Origin: Dyadobacter sp. SG02
Lineage (GTDB): Bacteria > Bacteroidota > Bacteroidia > Cytophagales > Spirosomataceae
NCBI RefSeq assembly: GCF_900109045.1
Contig: NZ_FNYL01000002.1
Coordinates: 62,001-126,000 of the forward strand
DNA length: 64,000 nt
Direction of reading: 5' to 3'
Positions 1 through 8,913 of this stretch are shown here, piece by piece. The position numbers were made by a program, and so were the translations under genes. The notes beneath the pieces were generated by a model. It ran no database searches. It saw only the letters and a program-made list of their open reading frames with translations, and was not told where the DNA came from. The stretch's first letter is position 1. Every line of letters starts with the position of its first letter.

Positions 1-1377
1 ACCACTAATTTGAAATGGTTGCTGGAAAACAACAACGACGATTCAAACAAAAGCCGGGTCCGCCTGTTCCTCACCCAGCTGCTGACGCACATCAGGGCCA
101 AAGCATTGCTCAATCTCGGTAAGCCCGCAGACTTGAAAGTGGTGTGGTCGGTGCCACTGAGTATGGAACGTGGTAATAAGGCTGCGTTGAAAGCCATTCT
201 TCGCGATGCATTCAAAGAGGTGTTCGGAGAATCGGGTGCGCAATTGTTCGATCCGGTGCCTGAGTCGGTGGCTCCATACTTCTTTCTGATCAAATCGGAC
301 GCCGATATCCAGGAAACTGCGAACGTCGTGAACGTCGATATTGGCGGTGGTACGACCGACGTAATGATGTTCATGGAGGCAGCGGGCAACAGGGAAGACA
401 GGTATATGACTACGTCGTTCAGGTTTGCGGGAAGCGATATCTGGGGCAATGGCTACAAGAGCAAGCTGAAAGACAACGGTTTTATCAAAAATTACCAGGT
501 TTACCAAAAGAATAACAACATTAACCCCACGGAGCTAAAATACTTCATGAAGGCGGTCGATGATGCCAACCTGAATGCGGATGATATTATAAGCCTGCTT
601 TTTAAATATGACAATTTCAGGTTTGCCGATTCGATCGTAATGGGCAACCCCGACCTGCTGATCGTGTTATACCTGCATTATGCGGCAATAGTCTATCATT
701 TAGCGCAACTAATCGAAATCAGGGACTATCCCTTACCTAGGTATTTGTCGTTTACCGGCAAAGGCAGCCAGTATATCCGGCTGCTGTGCGGAGGAGATCC
801 GGCGGAGCTGGAAGCGTTTACGAAGTCGCTGATCCGCGCCTACACGAGTAAAACCCTCCAAAGCAGTTTCCGTATTCATTTGAATGCCAATCCCAAAGAG
901 ATCACGGCTAACGGTTCCATTTTGTATGCACTTTCCAGTGATGAGGAGAAAGGCCGCTATAACGAAAACATCGACTTCGTTCATCCCGGTTTCGCTACCG
1001 ACTCCGAGTTAGGTGCCCGGTTAGCGAGCAGGGAGAATCCGTTTTTAATCGGTGAAACTGTGAAAATAGACAGTGCGGTCAATGTCGCAGTTCTCGAAAA
1101 CCTCAACAGTTTCCTGACTAAGACGTTAGCGAATAACGAGATCGTCAGGTTCCTGCGTGATTTCAAAGTCAACGGACTGAAAGAAGCGCTTGCTGCGCTG
1201 GCATGGAACCGGGATATCTACAATGGCGAAGGTCTGATTTACGATAGCTACAAGAAGGTATTGCAGGATTTGCACAAGCAGGACAAGGAGACGACGCTGC
1301 CAGAGTCCCTGTTTTTCTACGCATTGAAAGACGCGCTTTACCGGCTTTCGAAAACTATTAACGATTCCAAATCCTGA
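1..1377 (+). CDS. Actin/Hsp70-fold ATPase, 5'-truncated
   Basis: The frame is open to the first base, so the N-terminus lies outside the window. The visible 458 residues have the landmarks of the actin/Hsp70 ATPase fold: a PESVAPYFF segment in the connect-1 position, the phosphate-2 loop VDIGGGTTDVMMF, and a late TGKGSQYIRLL segment in the adenosine-binding position. No DnaK substrate-binding domain follows; the C-terminus is mixed helical. It ends 7 bp before a signal-peptide-bearing membrane protein and is the first visible member of a tight + strand run. It probably energises or regulates the membrane partners encoded next. It is too divergent to be called DnaK, MreB or ParM. The fold is confident; the cellular role is not known. 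Confidence 0.75.
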   Translation, partial: TTNLKWLLENNNDDSNKSRVRLFLTQLLTHIRAKALLNLGKPADLKVVWSVPLSMERGNKAALKAILRDAFKEVFGESGAQLFDPVPESVAPYFFLIKSDADIQETANVVNVDIGGGTTDVMMFMEAAGNREDRYMTTSFRFAGSDIWGNGYKSKLKDNGFIKNYQVYQKNNNINPTELKYFMKAVDDANLNADDIISLLFKYDNFRFADSIVMGNPDLLIVLYLHYAAIVYHLAQLIEIRDYPLPRYLSFTGKGSQYIRLLCGGDPAELEAFTKSLIRAYTSKTLQSSFRIHLNANPKEITANGSILYALSSDEEKGRYNENIDFVHPGFATDSELGARLASRENPFLIGETVKIDSAVNVAVLENLNSFLTKTLANNEIVRFLRDFKVNGLKEALAALAWNRDIYNGEGLIYDSYKKVLQDLHKQDKETTLPESLFFYALKDALYRLSKTINDSKS

Positions 1378-1384
1378 TCTGAAA

Positions 1385-2533
1385 ATGAAGACATTTTGTA
1401 GTTTACTGTTATTGCTGTGTTTAATTGGGGGAGCCCAAGCGGCCGATCCTCCGATCCGGGCGCAAGTTGCCGAACAAACCCGCATAAAGATCCTGAAAGC
1501 ATCGCTTGAATTCCTGGCGACCCAGGGGAAGGATGAGGAAAAGCGTTGTGAAAAATGCGGCACTGCCGACGAACTATTGGAGTTTGGCACCGCCTCCGGA
1601 ATACCAGGGGCAGACAACTTTATGAAAAGGTGGCGGAAAAGACCGATCGACACGACCGCCGCCGGCATCGATTCCAGTCTGACTGCTTTTAGAAATGTGG
1701 TTTTTGCAGGCATAACCACCGGAGCTGAGAAAGAAAAGCGGAAGGAATGGCCTGCGTACGCGGGGTACGAGCAAGAGTTGGATCAGATAGGAGCTGACGC
1801 GAGTGCGAGTTTGGCAAAGCTTAAACCGGTACCTAAAACTCCACCGTCCGGCAGTCCCAAGGGCGGCGAAAATGAGGCTGACATCCCCGACTATTCGTTC
1901 GTCTACATGGCAGCATTATCCATACTGCTGCTGCTTGTGCTCTGGCTTTTTTTACGTATGCGAAAGATCGCGGATGGACTTTCGAAGGCTCATGCGGCAG
2001 TCACGAATTGGAGGGGAAATCAAGAGCAAGCGTCGGTGGACATCGAGTCGCTGCGGAATGAGCTCGGCGAGATGCGCAGGGTACAGGGGGAGCTGCGCCA
2101 CGACAATGCGTTGCTGGAAGCCGCCTTTAAAAATGAGTTGGAAAAAAACAGCAGGCTGGTTACGGAAACGAAATCCGATTCGGCCCGCTCGACGCCGACA
2201 ACAGAGCAAAAGTCACAGGTGGTGAAGAAATTTGCGCGTTATGCCGACCAGGGCGACGGTTTTTCCGTTTCCGATCTCTTGGATGAAGAAGATGGCGAAA
2301 CCATTTTTGAGTTATCATTGACTTCTTCTCAAAAAGGGTTCTTCCGGATTGCCACGAATGCCGCAGCCCAACGGTACGCCTTATCCAACTCGCGATACTT
2401 CCTGAGCAATACGTGCGAATACGAAGATTTACGTTCAGTGAACAGCACAATTCATACCGTGGAGCCTGGTGAGCTGCGCCTTTCGGGCAACAAATGGCAG
2501 ATTACACAGCAGGTTAAAATCAGGTTTTCTTAA
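1385..2533 (+). CDS. Membrane-anchored coiled-coil protein of the ATPase operon
   Basis: 382 residues. An N-terminal hydrophobic segment (residues 4-20, ending GGAQA) looks like a cleavable signal peptide. The next 150 residues contain a CEKC pair (55-58) and a Pro/Gly-rich linker. A single membrane span lies at about 172-191 and is followed by Arg/Lys residues, which suggests a cytoplasmic C-terminal half. That half has a Glu/Leu-rich coiled coil (about 214-258) and a C-terminal beta-rich domain of about 95 residues. The layout suits a transducer between a periplasmic sensor region and the cytoplasmic ATPase encoded just upstream. I recognise no named family. The ATG is at 1385, 7 bp after the upstream stop. 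Function unknown. Confidence 0.8.
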   Translation: MKTFCSLLLLLCLIGGAQAADPPIRAQVAEQTRIKILKASLEFLATQGKDEEKRCEKCGTADELLEFGTASGIPGADNFMKRWRKRPIDTTAAGIDSSLTAFRNVVFAGITTGAEKEKRKEWPAYAGYEQELDQIGADASASLAKLKPVPKTPPSGSPKGGENEADIPDYSFVYMAALSILLLLVLWLFLRMRKIADGLSKAHAAVTNWRGNQEQASVDIESLRNELGEMRRVQGELRHDNALLEAAFKNELEKNSRLVTETKSDSARSTPTTEQKSQVVKKFARYADQGDGFSVSDLLDEEDGETIFELSLTSSQKGFFRIATNAAAQRYALSNSRYFLSNTCEYEDLRSVNSTIHTVEPGELRLSGNKWQITQQVKIRFS

Positions 2534-2546
2534 ATCTTGTCAAAAA

Positions 2547-4232
2547 ATGAGTTCTCTCGAAGGATTAAAAGAGCATTTGCTGCACTTGCTGGTGGTGAAT
2601 CATGGTAATTTCAGGATGATGGAATACCCGCACCTCATGGCCGAAGCGAAATCCATCGGGATGGATACCGGTGCCATGAGCCGACTGGTTCATGAGTTGC
2701 ATGCGTCGATTAACTGGGAGCCACTCGCGCGCATCGACAAGCAGTTGGAGCAATACATTTATCAGGGTATTATCACAAACGAAGAGGCTGAGTCGATTTT
2801 GGCCTCGGTGCGGGACGTAATGGACCGAAAAGCCGCGGTAGGTTATATGATCGCCGAACTGACCCGGCATGGGTTCAGTCCGCGAGAGAAGGTTACCGCC
2901 GACAAGGATTCGTTCCGGAACAGATGGATGACCGACGCAGCCTGGGCAGAGAACCGCGTAACGGTGGAATGGCTGGACGAAATGGCAGGTTCGCTGGAAA
3001 AGCTGGGTGAAATTTCCTTCAGGAAAAAGGAGCTGGCCCAGTACTATTTTCGGACAGGGCAGTATTTGTCGGGACTTGTGACGATCCTGACCAAAAGTGC
3101 TTCCCGGGCACACACGTTCGAGCGGCTGATCGAAGATGAGAAGGACCCGGAACTGCGTTACCTGCGTGTAATCTACCGGCTCAACTCCGCGCTGCCTTTC
3201 CGGTTCCAGGGGGCCGGGTACGACAATGCCGTCTCGCTTCTGAACGCCGCTTGCGACCGGTTCGAGTCATTTAATGCATTGCGCGAGCTTTATCGCAACC
3301 ATCATTTAAATGTGTGGCTGGAAGAAGCGCATCCAGAATTGTCGGCAGGCCTCGACGGAGAAAAACTTAATACCCGGTTTCTGGAATTCGTCTATTCCGT
3401 GGACCCAAATTATCCCTATTTCCTCGGGCGGCACAAAATGGCCGATGTTGCTGCGCTGGTCGTTGCGGCACACGATAACCCGGCGATCTGGGAATTGATT
3501 GCCGATGACCTTGAAAATGGATGTCTGCACGCCTGGCTCCGGTCAACCGGGCAGGGAAAGCTGGTCAGCGAATTTGAAATTCTAGACCAGGCCACGCGGC
3601 AATCAGGGCTCCACGAGGGGGATGAGTCCGCCATGGCCTCTGCGCAGACGATGCTGCTCGTCATGGATCCTGCCATGCCTGCGCCGGGATTTCGCATTGA
3701 TCCGCCGGTTATCGACCTCACGGGGATTGAGAGTACAGATGTCCAGATAGTCCCATTGAGGGTGACGATGGAGAATCATGGCTACATGAAGGTCAAACTA
3801 ACCCTCGATGCGGAAGAAGAGGGTGTTTTTATCAGTAAAAATGCATTGATCCTCAATAGCTTTTCCCCGTCGAGCCGGGAGGTTGTATTCGAACTTAACG
3901 TGGATACGTTACGATTGATCAAGGACAAAATGTACCAACTACGGATATCGGCGTCGTCGGTGTACGGGATGGTGGAAATACCGGTGGATGTCAAAATAGT
4001 CTTCCCCACCAAAGCGTACGCGCTCAAACTCGCCAGGTACGCGGCTATTTTCGCAGGCTTTTATGGCGGGTTTCGCTATTTGGTAGGTCTGTTGCTGGGC
4101 GATTTTCATTGGCTGGTGGACTCGCCATATCTGACGAGGCAGTCCCCTTTTGCATTCTTTTTAATCCTGGTACTTTTCATTTCAGGCAATTTCTACGCAT
4201 TGAAATGGATTCGAAAAGCGGAGGGCATTTAG
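2547..4232 (+). CDS. Helical protein with Ig-like domain and C-terminal membrane anchor
   Basis: 561 residues from ATG 2547, which lies 13 bp after the previous stop; an in-frame GTG at 2469 would overlap the previous gene and is less likely. Residues 1 to about 370 are predominantly helical and soluble-looking. Residues from about 385 to 487 (from FRIDPPVIDLTGIES to IPVDVKIVFP) follow the strand pattern of BACON/Ig-like beta-sandwich domains, which often sit beside membrane anchors. Two membrane segments follow (about 498-518 and 534-554), with a short basic tail. There is no signal peptide. Translational packing with the ATPase and the coiled-coil protein suggests one complex. The Ig-like call comes from pattern recognition only. 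I do not recognise the helical part. Confidence 0.8.
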   Translation: MSSLEGLKEHLLHLLVVNHGNFRMMEYPHLMAEAKSIGMDTGAMSRLVHELHASINWEPLARIDKQLEQYIYQGIITNEEAESILASVRDVMDRKAAVGYMIAELTRHGFSPREKVTADKDSFRNRWMTDAAWAENRVTVEWLDEMAGSLEKLGEISFRKKELAQYYFRTGQYLSGLVTILTKSASRAHTFERLIEDEKDPELRYLRVIYRLNSALPFRFQGAGYDNAVSLLNAACDRFESFNALRELYRNHHLNVWLEEAHPELSAGLDGEKLNTRFLEFVYSVDPNYPYFLGRHKMADVAALVVAAHDNPAIWELIADDLENGCLHAWLRSTGQGKLVSEFEILDQATRQSGLHEGDESAMASAQTMLLVMDPAMPAPGFRIDPPVIDLTGIESTDVQIVPLRVTMENHGYMKVKLTLDAEEEGVFISKNALILNSFSPSSREVVFELNVDTLRLIKDKMYQLRISASSVYGMVEIPVDVKIVFPTKAYALKLARYAAIFAGFYGGFRYLVGLLLGDFHWLVDSPYLTRQSPFAFFLILVLFISGNFYALKWIRKAEGI

Positions 4233-4233
4233 T

Positions 4234-4539
4234 ATGAAAAATGTTAATATAGGTTTCTGGGGGTTCGTCGCCATTGTAGGCGTTCTCTTTCTCATCAGCG
4301 GCCCCATAGGTGAAATGTCCGGGAGAATTTTCTTCCTGCTCGACCGGATACTATACACCTCGTCGGCCATGTCTCCCGTCACCATGTGGTCGGTGCTAGG
4401 CGTGTTGATGGGATTGATCTGCGGCACCTTTGTGTCGGTCAAAAAATACAATCTTGAAAACCGTATGATGGTCCTGCCGATCGGCTTGATGGTCGTGGTC
4501 ATCAACCTGATCCTGCTGACATCCTACCTCTTTTCCTGA
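4234..4539 (+). CDS. Small three-span membrane protein
   Basis: 101 residues with three hydrophobic spans (about 8-26, 51-69 and 77-99) and charged residues in the loops between them. The ATG starts one base after the stop of the preceding gene, which is strong evidence for co-translation with the ATPase operon. It may be a membrane partner that assembles with the two-span anchor of the upstream protein. No family is recognised. It is the last tightly coupled gene: a 90 bp gap separates it from the outer-membrane barrel gene. Confidence 0.75.
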   Translation: MKNVNIGFWGFVAIVGVLFLISGPIGEMSGRIFFLLDRILYTSSAMSPVTMWSVLGVLMGLICGTFVSVKKYNLENRMMVLPIGLMVVVINLILLTSYLFS

Positions 4540-4629
4540 CCAGACATTTCAGGAGTTTTTTTAGTTACCTTTTTCATAATGAGTGGGATATATGATTGTA
4601 AAGTGATCAATCAACCATTTGCCGATCCC

Positions 4630-5535
4630 ATGAAAAAAATCTCCCTGTCAGTATTCGTCCTGTTCGGCTGTACCCCGTTGTGGGCGCAGCAGAATGTCCA
4701 GAAGCCAGACCTTATCTTCACTCGCAACAAAACTGTTTTGGAAGCTAAGATTGATAGTGTCGGCACTGAAAGCGTTTACTATCATTCGTTCATTCAGGCC
4801 GGGAAAGGTCCCCTGAAACTGTCGCTGACCGAGGTTACCAGCGTCCGGTACGCCGATGGCCGCGAGCAGACGTTCGACAGGCAACCGGTACAGTCTGGCG
4901 AGCGCATCAATGTCAAAAAAGAGAAGCGTACGAGCTCACGCCAGGATAAGCCCAAAAGGGAAAAACCAAAAGATACCGGGCGCAGGCCAGTGGTCAGCGC
5001 CACAATCGCTGCCGAAGGAATGCGTATGCTCGGGAACGACAACTGGGTGAAGGATGACGAAAAGGCTGCGTTTGAAAATGGCGTCGGGGCTACCGCCGCA
5101 TTGGACCTGCATTTGACGGGGCGTTTTGCGGTGTCGGTGAGCGGAGGCTATAATCAGTGGCGCGTTTCCCGGAACTATGCGGAGAACGGCGAAGTGAAGT
5201 TCAATGCAAAGACTTCATTCACCGAGATCCCGCTTCATCTGGGATTGAAGCTCTATCCCTTCAAAGGCCTGTACCTGATGCCGGAAGGCGGGTACCACAT
5301 CTACACTTTCGACTATCAGGACGGTACCGAGCTTAGCGAGAAGATTGCAGGCGGAAGCGTCGCCTATGGTGGCAGGATCGGCTACGAGCTGCGAACAGGT
5401 GTGTTTCTGATGGATATCAGCGCGAAATACAATCTGGTTAATGTAGGCGATCTGGGCAACGGGTTTTCCGGTATGGGAGCCGCCAGGTACGCGGGAGTCA
5501 GATTGGGAGTTGGTTTTATTCAAAGAAAAAAATAA
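4630..5535 (+). CDS. Outer-membrane beta-barrel protein with Lys-rich linker
   Basis: 301 residues from ATG 4630. This start puts a good signal peptide first (MKKISLSVFVLFGCTPLWAQ); an in-frame ATG at 4579 would add an unconvincing 17-residue extension. After the signal, residues about 22-85 form a small beta domain ending in SVRYADGREQ, a module common in Bacteroidota envelope proteins. A very basic linker (about 95-125, KKEKRTSSRQDKPKREKPKD) could contact peptidoglycan or lipopolysaccharide. The rest is alternating amphipathic strands with a terminal aromatic-rich strand, like the Bacteroidota OMP_b-brl families. It lies 11 bp upstream of an NlpC/P60 lipoprotein gene and is probably co-transcribed with it. 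It may be the outer-membrane end of the upstream system, but the 90 bp gap leaves this open. Confidence 0.75.
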   Translation: MKKISLSVFVLFGCTPLWAQQNVQKPDLIFTRNKTVLEAKIDSVGTESVYYHSFIQAGKGPLKLSLTEVTSVRYADGREQTFDRQPVQSGERINVKKEKRTSSRQDKPKREKPKDTGRRPVVSATIAAEGMRMLGNDNWVKDDEKAAFENGVGATAALDLHLTGRFAVSVSGGYNQWRVSRNYAENGEVKFNAKTSFTEIPLHLGLKLYPFKGLYLMPEGGYHIYTFDYQDGTELSEKIAGGSVAYGGRIGYELRTGVFLMDISAKYNLVNVGDLGNGFSGMGAARYAGVRLGVGFIQRKK

Positions 5536-5546
5536 TTCAGATACTT

Positions 5547-6881
5547 ATGGAAAAATTAACCAGAAACCTGGGCCTCGGCGTACTCTCGGCGCTGATGATC
5601 CTCGGCATTGCTAACTGTACAAGGGAATTGCAGGAACCCATGGTGACCGAAGCGGCAGGTGAAGACCCGTACGATGCGCGTCTTATGGAGGAAATCGGGA
5701 CTCTTCCATCCACCCATTACTCGCTCGACGACCTGGTTTTGCCCAACGGTGAAATTGTTTCGGAATTTTTGAAAGAAAACGATCCTGAGTTTCTAACGGA
5801 TTATAACGGTGGCAGAGTGAATGCAGAAACAGGCCCGCAATTACGGAAGAACCTCTTCCTGGCGAAAGCCACCGCGGTGGCGCAGAAGCTTTGCAACAGG
5901 GAAACAGTTTATCCCAAAGGCTCCCAGCCTAATGAGCCCGAACAGCATGGCCTGGGCTATTCGTACGGTCAGCGCAACTACGCCGAACGCTTATTGCCGC
6001 CTGTTAATAACTGCTGCCAGATGTATAAGATCCACGGTCTGGACTGCTCCGGTCTGATGTACAATGTTCTCAAAGAGGCGGGCTACAATCCTTCACTATC
6101 ACTGACTGCCGACAAGATCAGGCATGTGGATTTTTGGGAAAAGCTGTTTCGGGAGGATACCGAGTTGTCAAAAGTAACGATTCAGGATCTCGGCCCTGAA
6201 GCGAAACTTCAGGAAGGCGACATTCTTTACTGGTACGAGAAAAAAAATAGCGCCGCCGCTTCCCATATCGGAATTGTTTTGAAGACAAAAGACGGAAAGT
6301 TGGGCATTTTTCAGTCGAACGGCGGGCCGCCATGCCAGGAGTGTGAAACCAAATTTGGGCCCAACAGGGGTTGCCGGCAGATACCGCTGACGGCTGTATC
6401 ATGGTTTGGTGAAAAATGGGGTGCATTGCGCCTGGTGACCGACATTACCGGGAAATGGCAAATGCAGTTGAAATGCGACTGGGCTGATGATAACGATGTG
6501 GCTGTCGTGTTCGATATCGAATTTACCGGCCAGCAGGGTGGAACCCAGGTCATATCCATCACTGGAAAGGGCGAAGGAACAGACTACGACGGTAGCCGTT
6601 TGTTTGTGGAATTCAAAGGCACTTACAATCCTGCGCTCAACGTATTGGATGGAAGATTTTACATCATAGATGAAGACAGCAGGGACCCGCGAATGGACGA
6701 CATTAACGTGAGGCTCGACAGAGACGACACGGGTTTTGTATCTGTCAAAAGCATTGTTCGCGACGAGGGCAGCTGCCTTGCCGAAGTACGGATGATTAAT
6801 CTGGCAGGAAGCCATGGCGGACGCGAAAATATGGCCAAAGTGAAGCTGACACGTCAAAATATCTTCTCAACGAAAAAGTAA
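5547..6881 (+). CDS. NlpC/P60-type cysteine hydrolase lipoprotein
   Basis: 444 residues. The signal peptide ends in a lipobox (GIANC, Cys24). The core fits the NlpC/P60 papain-like fold: LDCSGLM carries the likely catalytic Cys167, and SHIGIVL supplies the likely His240. These enzymes cut cell-wall peptide stems or related amides in the periplasm. Many extra cysteines lie near the active site (KLCNRE, NNCCQMYK, CQECETKFG), unusual for the family and suggestive of disulfides or metal. The last 140 residues form a beta-rich C-terminal domain with no family I recognise. The gene lies 11 bp after the barrel gene, and its cell-wall role would fit an envelope-spanning system. The hydrolase fold is fairly certain; the substrate is unknown. 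Confidence 0.8.
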   Translation: MEKLTRNLGLGVLSALMILGIANCTRELQEPMVTEAAGEDPYDARLMEEIGTLPSTHYSLDDLVLPNGEIVSEFLKENDPEFLTDYNGGRVNAETGPQLRKNLFLAKATAVAQKLCNRETVYPKGSQPNEPEQHGLGYSYGQRNYAERLLPPVNNCCQMYKIHGLDCSGLMYNVLKEAGYNPSLSLTADKIRHVDFWEKLFREDTELSKVTIQDLGPEAKLQEGDILYWYEKKNSAAASHIGIVLKTKDGKLGIFQSNGGPPCQECETKFGPNRGCRQIPLTAVSWFGEKWGALRLVTDITGKWQMQLKCDWADDNDVAVVFDIEFTGQQGGTQVISITGKGEGTDYDGSRLFVEFKGTYNPALNVLDGRFYIIDEDSRDPRMDDINVRLDRDDTGFVSVKSIVRDEGSCLAEVRMINLAGSHGGRENMAKVKLTRQNIFSTKK

Positions 6882-6924
6882 ATCACTCCGATGAAATTTG
6901 CAAACTGTGTGATCAGAATGACCC

Positions 6925-7077
6925 ATGGTGGATTGTGGTCCGGCGGTTTACAACGACCAGATCTTCTTATGGGATGCTACATTTCAGGGCGTTTCCGCAC
7001 CTGCCGGCGTGTATGCATATCGATTGATGATTGACAAAAAGTTTGAAATAAATGATTCAGAAACCATTACATACTGA
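6925..7077 (+). pseudogene. Remnant of a gliding/T9SS type-B C-terminal domain
   Basis: A 50-codon reading beginning at ATG 6925 contains NDQIFLWDATFQGVSAPAGV followed by YAYRLMID. This is the signature end of the Bacteroidota gliding-motility/CHU_C C-terminal domain (WDGxFxGxxxPxGxYxYxL). Only this tail is present, with no signal peptide or upstream body, so it is read as the 3' scrap of a lost secreted-protein gene. Confidence 0.5.
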
Positions 7078-7173
7078 TTTGCTTTTTCTACCCAATCCGG
7101 TAACGTTCCCCCTGACGGGCAGTACTCCCGTCGTTATGGTGCGATCAAAATTCTTTCAAAAAACAAAATCGCT

Positions 7174-7455
7174 ATGAATCGAAATGCCTTTACCATTCTG
7201 ATTTGTCTGATCTTAATGGGTTTACCCGCCTGTAAAAACAGCGTCGAACGAGATGCCGATAGGCTTATAGAAATGGCCTGCGCGGGAAGTAAGACGACAG
7301 ACGAGGAGGAGAAAGAGGAATTGCACAACCAATTCCGGGAGTTTGAGAAAAAATTGAAAGTAAAACACAGGGGACGCGACGCAGATATTCTGCACCTATA
7401 TGACCTCTATTTCGCCGGATTAAAGGACTGCCTTGGTTACATCCCGGTGAAGTAG
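7174..7455 (+). CDS. Small lipoprotein, unknown function
   Basis: 93 residues. The signal peptide MNRNAFTILICLILMGLPAC has a clean lipobox (LPAC, Cys20), so the protein should be lipidated and exported. The mature part is highly charged and helical, with an acidic/basic stretch (TTDEEEKEELHNQFREFEKK) and one further Cys pair (positions 31 and about 87). I do not recognise the family. It stands alone between a gene remnant and a frameshifted lipoprotein gene. Confidence 0.65.
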   Translation: MNRNAFTILICLILMGLPACKNSVERDADRLIEMACAGSKTTDEEEKEELHNQFREFEKKLKVKHRGRDADILHLYDLYFAGLKDCLGYIPVK

Positions 7456-7519
7456 GCTGGCGTGCAAATATCTCGGCCGGCTTTGAAAAGAAAAAATCTA
7501 CTCCAACAATCCTTTCGTC

Positions 7520-8027
7520 ATGAAGAATTTCATTGGTTTTAAACGTGTTGCTTACGTTGCCATCGTAGCAATTGTGTCTGTCTGCTGTGAGAAGTCGGCA
7601 ATTAAAAAAGGAAGATTCCGCATATTTCCTAGAAGCAGATATAGATGGGCAGCCATTCAGATGGGAGGGAATAGAAGATTATGTACATGAGGTGAGGGCA
7701 ACGCTATTGACAGGTGCGTATCCGTCCATTAATATTTCGATCCAGCGCTCAGAACATGACTATTTCTTTGTCGGAACGGATGGTCTATACACGGGAGGCA
7801 CAGGTAACTATCCGGTCCTGGGTGCCTACGTAAAATCCAGTCGGTTTGTCGAGTATGCCTCAGGGCTTTACAACAGTTCGGGACAACCCACCAACGGGAA
7901 GTTTGAAATTACAAAGGCAACGGAAACCGTTATGGAAGGGGAATTTTCATTCGACGTTTACAGTGACAAGGGGCATGGAACCAGCAAGATATCGGTAACT
8001 AACGGCCGGTTTCGTTTGAAATATTAG
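7520..8027 (+). pseudogene. Frameshifted lipoprotein with DUF6252-like beta domain
   Basis: ATG 7520 starts a lipoprotein-type signal (MKNFIGFKRVAYVAIVAIVS then VCCEKSA), but this frame soon leaves the conserved body. The body (FLEADIDGQPFRWEGIEDYV to SVTNGRFRLKY, stop at 8027) lies in another frame. The frames meet at a run of six A at about 7602-7608: removing one A joins them as CCEKSAIKKEDSAYFLEAD. The C-terminal pattern TNGRFRLKY is typical of small Bacteroidota beta-sandwich lipoproteins (DUF6252-like, tentative). It could be a real inactivation, slippage-based phase variation or a base-calling error. The mature protein would be about 168 residues. Confidence 0.65.
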
Positions 8028-8275
8028 ATACTATTTGAAGAGGGCAAAACTGAGCTGATAGGGGCGTCGCCCGAAGCGAATAAAAAAGCAAGCGCCGTTA
8101 TTGTTACAACTATGAGTGACAGTATTTACTCTCCCATTTCTCGAAATTGATAGTAACTGCGGCCCTTATCTGATTTTTCTTCTGTTCTTTTTATTCGGCG
8201 GGGTGCTCTGCGTAAGCGCCGTTCAATTTCAAACGCTTTCAAACGAATTTAGATAATGATCGACCTGTTAGCTGG

Positions 8276-8791
8276 TTACGAGATAAATGTGATGACTGCA
8301 TTACCTTTCTCTGAGGCTAATGCATAGAACGCTTTGAGTTGCTCAAAATAGTCGACAGCATAATCCATTGCATTCTCTTCTTGCCATATCTCAGGATAAA
8401 TACCGGCTTCATCCAACTGCCTTCCGTCGTATCGGTCTTTGAAGTTGTCGTTTGATACTTTGGCTAGTTCTGAATTGAGCAATTTTACCTCGACCGGTGT
8501 GATATATTGTGCTGGTCCATAGCCCATGTCAAGATCTTCATCGACAACATGATCGCTCATAAGCAGCCAGGACAGAGGCGAATTGACCTCATCAATTTCA
8601 GCGAGGCTATGGCCGGTTAAGACGAAGAAAATTGCCTCCCATGCTTTATCAATATCCATTAACGCCGTCGGAAAAGAGTCATCTTCCGGAAAAGCTTTTT
8701 CCTCCAAAAGCGAAGAATCTAATAAAATTTCTTCAAGCTCCTTCTCTGATACTTGAAGGAAGTAACCGATCATGCTCATATCAAAATTCAA
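8276..8791 (-). CDS. YfbM family protein (DUF1877)
   Basis: 171 residues. The pattern matches E. coli YfbM along its length: MSMIGYFLQVSEKELEEIL at the start, DIDKAWEAIFFVLTG, then LLMSDHVVDEDLDMGYGPAQ, and the YPEIWQEE...LKAFYALASEKGNAVI tail. Members are small soluble alpha/beta proteins of unknown biochemical role. An in-frame ATG four codons inside (at MSMIG) is an equally good start. It is the only convincingly intact gene on the minus strand between 7 and 19 kb and has no operon partner. Confidence 0.85.
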   Translation of the reverse strand: MNFDMSMIGYFLQVSEKELEEILLDSSLLEEKAFPEDDSFPTALMDIDKAWEAIFFVLTGHSLAEIDEVNSPLSWLLMSDHVVDEDLDMGYGPAQYITPVEVKLLNSELAKVSNDNFKDRYDGRQLDEAGIYPEIWQEENAMDYAVDYFEQLKAFYALASEKGNAVITFIS

Positions 8792-8913
8792 TGTTGTAAA
8801 GTGAGACCCGAAGGTAGTAAGTGATTGTAATTATTCGTATATTTTAATGTGACGTCTTCAAGTTCAATCGGGGACTAATGTGGATTTGCTTCTGGTGATG
8901 TCATATTAACGTC

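Noticed and set aside
1126-1719. 197-codon antisense frame across the first two genes
   Set aside because: It spans the junction of two well-supported plus-strand genes and lacks any domain signal.
8028-8275. Possible riboswitch or small RNA between the frameshifted lipoprotein and the YfbM gene
   Set aside because: No conserved riboswitch core, strong hairpin or terminator could be identified by eye.
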